In this document: positions 9,010 to 17,169 of the stretch, in pieces
Layout of the letters: each line of letters starts with the position of its first letter
How positions within the stretch are numbered: the first letter of the stretch is position 1
Source: Candidatus Latescibacter sp.
Lineage (GTDB): Bacteria > Latescibacterota > Latescibacteria > Latescibacterales > Latescibacteraceae
Length of the DNA: 32,646 bases
Reading direction: 5' to 3'
Assembly: GCA_030692375.1 (NCBI GenBank)
Contig: JAUYCD010000022.1
Coordinates: forward strand, 1 to 32,646
Translations under genes and position numbers: made by a program
The notes under the pieces: model-generated
What the model was told of the DNA's origin: nothing
What the model saw: only the letters and a program-made list of their open reading frames with translations
The model's database searches: none

Positions 9010-11994
9010 TTAATTTACCGGCTCCATTCCGACCACAAGACGGATGAAATAAAGACTGCGAGACTTGCTGAAAGTGCTGCGGGCTTCTCCCTTTAAATCC
9101 TGCCAATTTAACTGGTATCCCATATTTAAACTAAAATCATATCCATTATAGAAAGACCGGTTTGTCACCATAAACAGATAGTCTCTTGTATCATAATCGA
9201 GCTGCGGATTCACAAGGTTCCGCACTGTGCTGTTCAAACCGGGAAATCCCTGGGCGCCAGCTTTAAATGTCGTGCTGATCGTAAGAGGATATTCAACACG
9301 CAAAATAGGATAGAAATATTGTTCATGTAATGTCATTTCAATCCCATTGCCATTCGTATATTTACGGGCCATGAATTTTACCTGCGGCATTATCAGTAAA
9401 TTATGGAAATAATATCGATAATCCGCCTTCAGGATATGGTTCCAGTCAATGTTGTTATTCTTTTTCTGAACTGAAGTTGAATTTTGATGATTCAAGTCAT
9501 ACTTTGCCTTAATATCAATCGTTAAATTCGGAATCCTGAAAAGCTTCGTTTCAAAAAATGAGGTACTTACATAACTATCCCGGTACTCGAGAGGATCATA
9601 GTACTTGTTTGCAATTAAACCTTGATTAAGATAGAAAGGATCATACTGGTACATGAGAGAGTCCCGTAAAGTAGTCGTAAGACGTCGCTGAAATCTGAAG
9701 ACATCATCCTGGATAGTGTCTTGTACCTTTTTGAATTGGGTGCCAAAAGCTACGGTAGCAAAAAACGGGATAAACTTCGTATAATCGATTTTCCCATATT
9801 TAACATTATTAACACCGCCTCCGGCTATCTGTGAAAAATTAATGTAACCGGCGGTGAGTTTCAATCCCTGATCAGACCCATAAGAACCGAACCAGTGGTA
9901 ACCGCGCGAATCCTTATTGTAAGGATAATCGGGCTTATCATCATTTTCACGGTTATCGAGCACATGGTTATTGTTGAAATCATCGCCGTAATCATATTCA
10001 TCAGGGTCAGTATCATAAAGCAGGAACGGTTCCGCCCAATCAGGAATCAAATTTTCATTCTTATTGGTATCAGGCCGTCCATCACCATTTTTATCCAATC
10101 CCGGGAAAACACCGTTCATATCTCTTACTTGTGAAAAGAGATGGAAATCCGGGAACCGGTCTTTGTCATCATTGTCATCCACAGTATCAATAACCATGGT
10201 ATTGTTAAGATAGGAGGACGATACAGAAGGTGCGGATCCGCCTCCACGCCCCGAAGTATCTGCATAGAACTCCGTTGCCCATGCCGAAACGGGAATATTC
10301 TGCAACTCCTTATAAGCCGGATCAATATTCTCGAATGATGTCGTATAGTTCGGGTCAATATTAAAGTACTCGGTCCCGATGGTAAACTTGTTAAACTCCT
10401 TCTTAACATTGATATAATATGCTTCTGCGTCTTCATGGTATTTGGTGGCCAGATAGTGCGGATATTGGCGGAAATTAAAGTTTTTGTTAAATTCAGCCAC
10501 CAGATCAAATCCCTTTATCTGAGACTTCACTCTAATCCCCATGATCATATCAGCCATCTGAATACCGTATTTGAAAGAAACCCAGTTGATATTAGATAAA
10601 TCTTTAATATTACCGGAAGCCTCTTTCACCACAGTGAAATAACGCGCCATTTCGTTTCCATATGCTGATGCATCGATATTCTGGTATACCTCGGATATAC
10701 TTATTTTGTAATCATTCGCTACATTGGCTCTAAATTCCACGTTTTCCACCGGCACACTTGCCGCTTTGCCCGAACTATCTATGCCTTGCTTCTTAGGGAT
10801 TTGAAACCAGAAGAGCAGATAATCGTTTCCATTTACTTCATAATATTTATTCGGCGTTCCGGTATACGAGCTTATATCCGCAATGGGATCATTTAACGTT
10901 TTCCGCAACATGAGGTAATCCGCCGGTAAATTCGGATCTGCTGAAAGCCGCGACTTTGAGAATTTAAAATATTGCGGAATACGCTTCGGGTTAAGCATAT
11001 ATACATTTTCATAGAAGTCCAATGCCGGATTATCTACCTGCTTCCGAACATCATAAAAATCCTGCTGCCAATTTCCACGGGTAATACCTACCAATAAATC
11101 TTTCCTCGGCTGACCTTCGACAACCGGATAAATATCATAAAGACGAGGCCCATTGTCATTATCGAATCTGCTCCCATCTTCAACTTTCACCACGAGCATA
11201 CTTACCTGCTCGGGGAAATACTGCGCCTGTATGGGACGAGGCATGTTCCCGGTCACAGAATCACGGATATCGGAAAAAATGCTGTTTGCGCTGAACGTAC
11301 GTCCCTGGGTGCTATCGGATTTATAGGTGTTGACATAATTGGCTGCGACATTTATTATACCGAATTGCCTTTCAAAATGACCGCCGGTCAGATAAACCGG
11401 CAAGAGACGCATTCTGATTTTATTCTCAACATATTCCCTCGAAAACCACATGGGAATATCTGCCCGTGAAGCTACGAAGGTTAGATTGTTGTAGCCGAAA
11501 TTAGTATCCCACCTCAAGCCGTTCAATGCCGCCATATCAAGGGTTAACGGAGAAAAATACGCACGCACTTCGTTGCCAACTATCATACGGCTTGAAAAAT
11601 CCTTGGTGCTTTCATTTACCATAACAAGATTATTCAAGTACGCACGGTAATATTCACCTTCGTCTATCGGGTTAGTTTTGAAAATACTACTGAATGCAGC
11701 ATCAGCTTTGGTTGCCCGGGACTCACGCTTTTCTTCATTCCACTCAAAAATACGGAGCCCATCCATAACATAATTGCCGAATTCGTCATATTTTGGGTTT
11801 GCTGCTCTGTTTACGATGGACCGTCCATATTTGTTATAACCGGTTTTTCCGTAAAATTCCGATTCCATCCCAGTCCGAAACAACAACTGGCAATAACCCG
11901 AATCTGCAACGATCAACAACGCCGCGCCTGCCAAGAAAAGCACCCAGTTGTTTAACCATTTCCCTTTAGCCATTCTCTTTCCCCGTTTATACAT
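9010..11994 (-). CDS. Large outer-membrane beta-barrel protein with Asp-rich Ca-binding-like segment
   Basis: The 994-residue protein has a signal peptide (VLFLAGAALLIVADSGYCQ) and long stretches of alternating aromatic/polar strands, ending in SLYFIRLVVG as outer-membrane barrels do. Residues about 603-697 form a dense Asp/Asn region (DDNDDKDRFPD, LDKNGDGRPD, DFNNNHVLDNREND) resembling thrombospondin type-3 calcium repeats. The combination of barrel strands and an inserted D-x-D-x-DG region recalls SprA, the T9SS translocon, but this protein is less than half SprA's usual length and I do not claim homology. ATG 11973 (GGGGAAAGAG just upstream) is an alternative start. It is the first gene of the tight run reaching to 307. 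Confidence 0.75.
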   Translation of the reverse strand: MYKRGKRMAKGKWLNNWVLFLAGAALLIVADSGYCQLLFRTGMESEFYGKTGYNKYGRSIVNRAANPKYDEFGNYVMDGLRIFEWNEEKRESRATKADAAFSSIFKTNPIDEGEYYRAYLNNLVMVNESTKDFSSRMIVGNEVRAYFSPLTLDMAALNGLRWDTNFGYNNLTFVASRADIPMWFSREYVENKIRMRLLPVYLTGGHFERQFGIINVAANYVNTYKSDSTQGRTFSANSIFSDIRDSVTGNMPRPIQAQYFPEQVSMLVVKVEDGSRFDNDNGPRLYDIYPVVEGQPRKDLLVGITRGNWQQDFYDVRKQVDNPALDFYENVYMLNPKRIPQYFKFSKSRLSADPNLPADYLMLRKTLNDPIADISSYTGTPNKYYEVNGNDYLLFWFQIPKKQGIDSSGKAASVPVENVEFRANVANDYKISISEVYQNIDASAYGNEMARYFTVVKEASGNIKDLSNINWVSFKYGIQMADMIMGIRVKSQIKGFDLVAEFNKNFNFRQYPHYLATKYHEDAEAYYINVKKEFNKFTIGTEYFNIDPNYTTSFENIDPAYKELQNIPVSAWATEFYADTSGRGGGSAPSVSSSYLNNTMVIDTVDDNDDKDRFPDFHLFSQVRDMNGVFPGLDKNGDGRPDTNKNENLIPDWAEPFLLYDTDPDEYDYGDDFNNNHVLDNRENDDKPDYPYNKDSRGYHWFGSYGSDQGLKLTAGYINFSQIAGGGVNNVKYGKIDYTKFIPFFATVAFGTQFKKVQDTIQDDVFRFQRRLTTTLRDSLMYQYDPFYLNQGLIANKYYDPLEYRDSYVSTSFFETKLFRIPNLTIDIKAKYDLNHQNSTSVQKKNNNIDWNHILKADYRYYFHNLLIMPQVKFMARKYTNGNGIEMTLHEQYFYPILRVEYPLTISTTFKAGAQGFPGLNSTVRNLVNPQLDYDTRDYLFMVTNRSFYNGYDFSLNMGYQLNWQDLKGEARSTFSKSRSLYFIRLVVGMEPVN

Positions 11995-12410
11995 TATCTA
12001 ATCGCCTCTGATAAGAGAGTGATGAATTATTTGTCAAGGATATCGCTTCCAGGACAATTACCATGTATGTATTGATTTCCTACATCAATCATCACCAGAA
12101 GTTAATTTATTGATTTGACATCGTATCCCTTGAATCAGCCTTATGAGAGATGCAGAGAATGTAAATTTATCCCGTGAAACTGTCGATGGTTTTTGGGGAG
12201 AAACATTGTATTCTAAGTGAAACTCGCATCTCTCTCTCAAAATTCTTCGGCACTGTATTTATATCAATTGTATTCTGAATCACCCTTTCATCAGATACAA
12301 TAAAACGGAGCAAATACCATAATCACTATTTTAAAAATGTCAACTGTACCCTCATCAGCATGATTTTTTCAATCGTCAATCATTTTCAAACTTCAAGCTG
12401 ATGCATGGAA
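11995..12410. other. 416-bp gene-free stretch upstream of the envelope operon
   Basis: There is no open reading frame of note on either strand. The stretch separates the PorV-like gene from the large outer-membrane gene, both on the minus strand, and is AT-rich, so it probably holds the promoter of the nine-gene run. CATCAGC and GCTGATG arms near 12355-12400 could form a loose hairpin after the PorV-like gene, without a T-run. Confidence 0.5.
12316..12343 (-). promoter_or_regulatory. Possible sigma70-type promoter for the envelope operon
   Basis: On the minus strand TTGACA (12343-12338) is followed after 16 bp by TATGGT (12321-12316). The -35 is perfect and the -10 matches at four of six positions. 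It would give a leader of about 310 nt before the ATG at 11994, which is long, so another start nearer the gene is possible. Confidence 0.3.
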
Positions 12411-13373
12411 TCAGAAAGAAACCCCGAAAGAAACGTAATGCTTTCCATCAGTGTTTTTGAATTGAAATGGAATGTTATAGGCATAATTGAAAATTACCGA
12501 CCCGAAAACATACCCTAATCCCAGGTTGACATCGGTCTTTTCAGGACTGCCCTTGAAATCGCCGGTGTATATCGCGCCGGCACGGATTTTCAAATTAGAT
12601 CCGGTGATCCCTGATTCCGCTCCCACCCTGATAATTGTGTTTCCGCTGGCATGGGCGACATCACCTTCCACAATCAGCGACTCTTTCTGCATCATGAGAC
12701 CGATACCTGGCTCCACGGGCAGCTTGCCCCCTTCATCGCCGGACTCGGAAATATTGGGCATGATGGCATCCTTGACATACACTCCGGTGGTGAACGTTCC
12801 CAAACCGAATAATTCGCCCAGAGCATAGGTAGCGCTCAAATCCAGCGAAAAGGCGGTTTTAGAGATGTTTTCATCAGTTTTGCCGTTATAAACATCTCTT
12901 TGTCCTTCAAAAGACCAGCGCATGATTTTTACATTGCCGCCCAGGGCGAACTTGTCAGTCAGGGACAGGGCATAACCGCCGCTTATCACCATATCGCTGG
13001 CCACATCGATACCACCGTAGGAAACGCCAATTCCTAACCCGCTTCTTTTTCCCAACGGAGTGGCGAAATTAACCTGCGAAATGTTCAAACCGGAAACCGC
13101 AGCAACCGGAATGCCGTACGACAAACCAACCTGTCTTTTCTCCAATTTCGCCAGCCCGGCCGGATTGTACCAGTAGCTGGAAGCATCCCCCGCCGAAGTC
13201 AGAAACACTTCACCCATCCCCATCGGGCGAGCGCTCTTGCCGGCCGTGTCAAAAAAAGCGCCCTGCGCCAACTGCGCAGAAGACACCGCCATTACGGCAG
13301 CGAAAGCCAGAACATGATTCAGCTTACGTTTTTGACCCGTTTTCCGTAAATTCTTCCACATTTTACTTACCAT
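12411..13373 (-). CDS. PorV/PorQ-family outer-membrane protein
   Basis: The 320-residue protein has a basic N-terminus and signal peptide ending near AQGA, then the family signature: ARPMGMGEVFLTSAGDASS followed by YWYNPAGLA, as in PorV/PorQ and other FadL-like FCB barrels. The rest alternates strands and ends with HYVSFGVSF, with a terminal aromatic as needed for BAM insertion. PorV is the shuttle and attachment factor of type IX secretion, and related proteins accompany surface proteins in many FCB genomes. It is encoded 91 bp after a large exported protein with an FlgD/CHU-like C-terminus, a plausible client. Whether it is a true PorV or a paralogue cannot be decided here. Confidence 0.85.
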   Translation of the reverse strand: MVSKMWKNLRKTGQKRKLNHVLAFAAVMAVSSAQLAQGAFFDTAGKSARPMGMGEVFLTSAGDASSYWYNPAGLAKLEKRQVGLSYGIPVAAVSGLNISQVNFATPLGKRSGLGIGVSYGGIDVASDMVISGGYALSLTDKFALGGNVKIMRWSFEGQRDVYNGKTDENISKTAFSLDLSATYALGELFGLGTFTTGVYVKDAIMPNISESGDEGGKLPVEPGIGLMMQKESLIVEGDVAHASGNTIIRVGAESGITGSNLKIRAGAIYTGDFKGSPEKTDVNLGLGYVFGSVIFNYAYNIPFQFKNTDGKHYVSFGVSF

Positions 13374-13464
13374 ATCCTATTTACCCGTCCAATTTGTGCT
13401 GTTAAAATCGAGATTATGTAATATCAACTAGGATACTGTACACTATACAGCGGAGAACCTTTCA

Positions 13465-15735
13465 TTAATAAGCTACCGCCACAGTACCGGTTTTACCCTT
13501 ATCGCCTCCATCAGTTTTTGCGATAATTTGATAAATGTAAACTCCCGGCGGCACCAGTTTTCCATCCTTGTTTTTTCCATCCCAATATCCGGGAAGCTTT
13601 TTCGCATCAGCGGCTGATCCTGCCTTAAGACCAGTGGGGCCGTCCGGAATCCGGTAATTTCGAGCGGAGAGACGATTATTATACAACTCTCGGACTAAGG
13701 TACCCTCCGTGCTGTAAATCTTGATTAAAATGGGAGTAGGAATATCAACCTTCGTAAGCGTAAATTCAAAAACCGTGAAGTCGTTGACACCGTCACCATT
13801 AGGAGTGAACGCTTTCGGCAACGCTTTTACATCTGACAACATATCAGCCAAAACAGTATTGCTCTTGACCGTCCAACTCTCATCGGTATTTTCCCAGACA
13901 TTTATACCGCCTGCGCCGTCATTGGCCCGGGAATTATACACAAAAGATTCGAACTCATGCAGGTTCTTTAAAATACTGGTTTTTAAATATACCCGCAGAA
14001 TGTCGGGACTCTTGTTATCGGCATTAACCAGGGAATCTGCCAGAGTAATATAGAGACTGTCATTCGTGGAACTTGAGGTGAATTTGACAAGTTTCTTGGT
14101 CTCTGAACTGAATACCGAATCCACTTTTGAAAAATTCGGCACAGAGATAACAATTTTTTTGATATCCTGTTTGGGAGTTCCGGAAACAAGAGTATACTCA
14201 AGCTTGAATACGAAACTCGTATCCGCTCCCATGGGCACAGCTATCGGTGATATGGAGGCTCTGGCGGAAGCCAAAGGCTGATCTATCTGTGAATAGGTTA
14301 CCTTGAGGGATTTTAAAACAGGCGTTCTATCAACATTTCCGGTAGACAGTGTCACTCTGTATTTGAATTCAGTGGCCGGTTCAGGAGAATCGAATTTGAA
14401 ATTCGTCTCGGAATGGAAGGGACTCCAGTTACTCCAGGCAGAAGGTGTACCATCGGCAAGCCGGTATTTCGTCGCAGTCTGAACAACAATACCGGTTCCT
14501 TTCGGCAAATCACCCGTCCAGCTTATACTGGAAAAATTTTTCTGCGTATTGGGAGTACCGAAATTTATTGCAGGGGACTCGTACACGCCGCTATACGTGT
14601 AACCGGTACCGTACACCATCATCTCGCCGATATTCGGAGGATAGAGCCTCGACTCCGTGATAAAGTACCGTATATATCGTGTCATCTGCGCGGGGAAAGT
14701 AACCTCGGCATGTTCGAATCCGCCGTTATCCTTGTTGGTTACACCGGTATCATGGATGACTCCAACTTCTTCATAGCGGAAGTTGTCAAGAGATATTTGT
14801 GCGGAAAACCCTCTTACAGAATAACTCGGCCAGTTCTGGGGGTTGGTGTCTCCGGTGTAGAGAACCAGCTTATTAACACGGTAGAGTTGTACCAGGTCCA
14901 CCTGTTTGTATGTACCCAGAGGATCCATCACATAATTAAATCCTTGAGTCAGATCGCCGTCAACTAAGTTTTGCTCTTGAGCGGGTTTCTTGAGCGCGAT
15001 ATCTTCCCCATCGATCCTTCTGAGTTGAATGCCCCCATTCGTCGGAACGCCGGAATCAACGTCCCCGTTATAACCGGTAACAACCTCTACCTTATTGTCC
15101 GGCAGGTAGTTGATATTCCCGATATTACCGAGCATGACCCATTTGAAACCGAGTTTGGCGGCATCATCGAACAAGTTATAATCGAAGTTATACCAGTCAG
15201 TTCTCTTATAACTATTATTAAACGTGGTTTCGATGTCGCCTGAAAAATAATACCACCGCGCCGGGTACTCGACCATGGTCGGTACATTAGCCTTAATTAC
15301 CTGCTCCGCGCGTCTCTTCACAGTGGATGTCCCAAAACGGTCAGGGCCGGCTTCAATATCCACCATGAGCCCGTTTCCATTACCTTTACCGAAATTTTCC
15401 ACCTTTATCGCAATATAAAGTTCCGCGAAACTACCGGTAAGAGGATATGTCTCTACTGTCTGCCACTTGTCATCCGAGCCTATCTGTTTGCCGTTGATAT
15501 AAAGAGTATATTTATCCACGGCTGTAATGTGAACCTTAATATCGGTGTAAGGGGCATTCGGTCCCAACGTTTGCTTAGTATTGTTTCTACCAAAAAAGTA
15601 ATACACTGTGTTCGGCCATGTAGTCCATGTAGTATCTACAACCGCAACCTTAGCTGCAGATGGACTCGCAAATGAGAGAAGCGCGAGCCCGACCAGAAAC
15701 ACAATCATTGCACAGTATTTAATACATCTCCGCAA
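13465..15735 (-). CDS. Large secreted protein: discoidin-like domain plus FlgD/CHU-like C-terminal domain
   Basis: The 756-residue exported protein begins at TTG 15735, with GGAGG five bases before; the frame extends upstream to 15810 but only with non-signal residues. The signal peptide is MIVFLVGLALLSFASPSAA. An N-terminal beta domain (about 35-130) contains YTLYINGKQIG, as in glycosidase-associated sandwich domains. Residues about 240-377 resemble F5/8 type C (discoidin) modules, often carbohydrate-binding. Ig-like modules follow, and the last 119 residues carry AFTPNGDGVNDFT and PGVYIYQIIAKT, the FlgD-like/gliding C-terminal domain of FCB surface proteins. No catalytic motif was recognised. 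It is the first gene after the promoter at 15958-15986 and precedes the PorV-like gene. A sugar-binding adhesin or sensor is the likeliest role. Confidence 0.8.
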   Translation of the reverse strand: MRRCIKYCAMIVFLVGLALLSFASPSAAKVAVVDTTWTTWPNTVYYFFGRNNTKQTLGPNAPYTDIKVHITAVDKYTLYINGKQIGSDDKWQTVETYPLTGSFAELYIAIKVENFGKGNGNGLMVDIEAGPDRFGTSTVKRRAEQVIKANVPTMVEYPARWYYFSGDIETTFNNSYKRTDWYNFDYNLFDDAAKLGFKWVMLGNIGNINYLPDNKVEVVTGYNGDVDSGVPTNGGIQLRRIDGEDIALKKPAQEQNLVDGDLTQGFNYVMDPLGTYKQVDLVQLYRVNKLVLYTGDTNPQNWPSYSVRGFSAQISLDNFRYEEVGVIHDTGVTNKDNGGFEHAEVTFPAQMTRYIRYFITESRLYPPNIGEMMVYGTGYTYSGVYESPAINFGTPNTQKNFSSISWTGDLPKGTGIVVQTATKYRLADGTPSAWSNWSPFHSETNFKFDSPEPATEFKYRVTLSTGNVDRTPVLKSLKVTYSQIDQPLASARASISPIAVPMGADTSFVFKLEYTLVSGTPKQDIKKIVISVPNFSKVDSVFSSETKKLVKFTSSSTNDSLYITLADSLVNADNKSPDILRVYLKTSILKNLHEFESFVYNSRANDGAGGINVWENTDESWTVKSNTVLADMLSDVKALPKAFTPNGDGVNDFTVFEFTLTKVDIPTPILIKIYSTEGTLVRELYNNRLSARNYRIPDGPTGLKAGSAADAKKLPGYWDGKNKDGKLVPPGVYIYQIIAKTDGGDKGKTGTVAVAY

Positions 15736-15841
15736 TGTAACCTCCACACATATAACCGGAAAGGAAAGTATGCTCTCCGGGAGATGACAGTCTAATTCTC
15801 CCATTCTCATGGAGTATTATTACCGTTATGCCCTACAAGAA

Positions 15842-15891
15842 AAACCCAACAGGTTTGACTTTCACCTCCTTGACCAACCTGAAGGCTTCAT
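15842..15891 (-). promoter_or_regulatory. Candidate attenuator-like leader structure
   Basis: In the roughly 215-nt leader of the secreted-protein gene, CAGGTT (15881-15876) can pair with AACCTG (15855-15850). The overlapping AAACC (15856-15852) can instead pair with GGGTTT (15847-15842), which is followed by a short T-rich tract. The two pairings exclude each other. The loop of the first holds a perfect Shine-Dalgarno-like AAGGAGGTGA (15873-15864) with no normal start codon behind it. This is seen in sequence; a regulatory role is inference. Confidence 0.3.
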
Positions 15892-15957
15892 GTAAACTTT
15901 TATAATGATTAAAATTAATCAGTATTTTAAAATTTATCCTAAACGCATGATGAACCA

Positions 15958-15986
15958 ATGATAAACACTATAAAGAAGCTTGTCAA
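15958..15986 (-). promoter_or_regulatory. Sigma70-type promoter for the secreted-protein/PorV genes
   Basis: On the minus strand TTGACA (15986-15981) lies exactly 17 bp before TATCAT (15963-15958). The -35 is perfect, the -10 is close to consensus and the spacing is ideal. Transcription would begin near 15950 and give a leader of about 215 nt before the TTG start at 15735. Confidence 0.65.
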
Positions 15987-16335
15987 GCGTAAAAAACACA
16001 AGTCATAATCTATTTAAAAAAAATTTTCTTAAACATAACATTCAGACCTAATGTAGAGCCGCTTTTAAAAAAAAACAAGCGAAAAATCATGATTATTTTC
16101 AATTTCTATTCTAAAAAAAAAAAAATTTCGTAAATAACCTTTTATTATAGGCCTTCCGCTTCCTCACAGGGACAGTTGCGTTTGATCAGCCAGGGCGAAT
16201 CCCCCATAGCGCAGGGCATGTTTTCTGTGTATATTTATCAAAATCGGCGCTTTTCTGTTTTTATTTTCCTCACGCGGCTGCGCCGCTCTCTGGACTCTGG
16301 CAAGCATTTTCAGAGTATCATTTCCAGGAGCTGAA

Positions 16336-17154
16336 ATGAGAGAAAAAGAAAAAAAGAATCTCACTGTGCTTGCGGCAGCGGCGCACCCTGATGATATTGA
16401 GTTCATGATGGCGGGAACTCTCCTGCTCCTGAAAAAGGCCGGTGCGAAAATCCACTTTTTTACCCTGGCCAACGGTTCGTGCGGAACCGATGAATATTCC
16501 AGAGAAGAAATCATTCTTATGCGCAGTGAGGAAGCTCAAGCATCCGCCCGTGAAGCCGGGGCGCACCTGTTCCCTCCCCTTGTGGATGACATCCAGATTT
16601 TCTACGAACCTTTCCTTCTCGCCAAAGTGGCAGCGGTAATCAGAGAATCCAAACCGGACATCCTGCTTGTCCCTTCACCCGACGATTACATGGAAGACCA
16701 CCAGAATGCATGCCGCCTGCTTGCAACGGCAGCGTTTGTCCGGGGAATGCCCAATTACCGAACCGATCCGCCCCTGCCCCCCTGGAACGGGGAAACAGTC
16801 CTCTACCATGCCATGCCGCACGGCCTTAGTGATTCTTTGAGAAGACAGGTTCGGCCGGGACAGTATGTAAACATCGGCTCCGTTCTCGAGCGAAAAAGGA
16901 AGATGCTTTCTCTCCATCGCACACAGAAAGAATGGCTCGACAAAAGCCAGGGAATCGATGCCTATCTCAGGCTCATGGAAACATTTTCACGGGAGGTCGG
17001 CGCCTTGTCGGGAAGGTTTGACTATGCGGAAGGTTTCCGGCGTCGCGCGCACTGGGGCTACGGTCCTCTCGATTACGACCCCCTGTCTCACCTGCTCGGT
17101 GATTTGTGCTGGACCGATCCGGATTATGAGAAATCCCTTCATTCTCTTTGGTAA
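16336..17154 (+). CDS. PIG-L/LmbE-family deacetylase
   Basis: This 272-residue cytoplasmic enzyme carries the AHPDDIE signature near the N-terminus (His17, Asp19, Asp20) and the second metal site PDDYMEDHQNA (His122). These are the zinc ligands and catalytic Asp of the family, which removes N-acetyl groups from sugar amides such as GlcNAc-inositol, GlcNAc-PI or diacetylchitobiose. The length is normal. AGGAG is placed five bases before the ATG. It precedes a Gfo/Idh/MocA oxidoreductase by 15 bp, a common pairing in sugar-catabolising uncultured lineages. The substrate cannot be told from sequence; an N-acetylated sugar derivative is likely. Confidence 0.9.
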   Translation: MREKEKKNLTVLAAAAHPDDIEFMMAGTLLLLKKAGAKIHFFTLANGSCGTDEYSREEIILMRSEEAQASAREAGAHLFPPLVDDIQIFYEPFLLAKVAAVIRESKPDILLVPSPDDYMEDHQNACRLLATAAFVRGMPNYRTDPPLPPWNGETVLYHAMPHGLSDSLRRQVRPGQYVNIGSVLERKRKMLSLHRTQKEWLDKSQGIDAYLRLMETFSREVGALSGRFDYAEGFRRRAHWGYGPLDYDPLSHLLGDLCWTDPDYEKSLHSLW

Positions 17155-17169
17155 CAAAAAGGAGCATGT

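Larger units (their letters stand above)
15736..16335. other. 600-bp divergent intergenic region
   Basis: It separates the minus-strand envelope block from the plus-strand PIG-L gene. It holds the minus promoter and a structured leader (listed separately), then a very AT-rich part (about 16010-16150) with a 13-A run at 16113-16125. No gene is supported: the minus frame at 16164-16514 overlaps the PIG-L gene and shows no recognisable domain. Confidence 0.5.

Noticed and set aside
12241-12275. Second sigma54 promoter (GGCACTGTATTTAT) on the plus strand
   Set aside because: The GC at -12 is absent after the 10-bp spacing and no plus-strand gene follows.
15833-15891. Two leader peptides of about 10 codons in the secreted-protein leader
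   Set aside because: The GTG frame begins inside the Shine-Dalgarno sequence and the ATG frame has no site of its own. They are kept only as part of the leader finding, not as genes.
16164-16514. Minus-strand frame of 116 codons before and over the PIG-L gene
   Set aside because: It overlaps the start and active-site motif of a clear plus-strand gene and shows no recognisable features.
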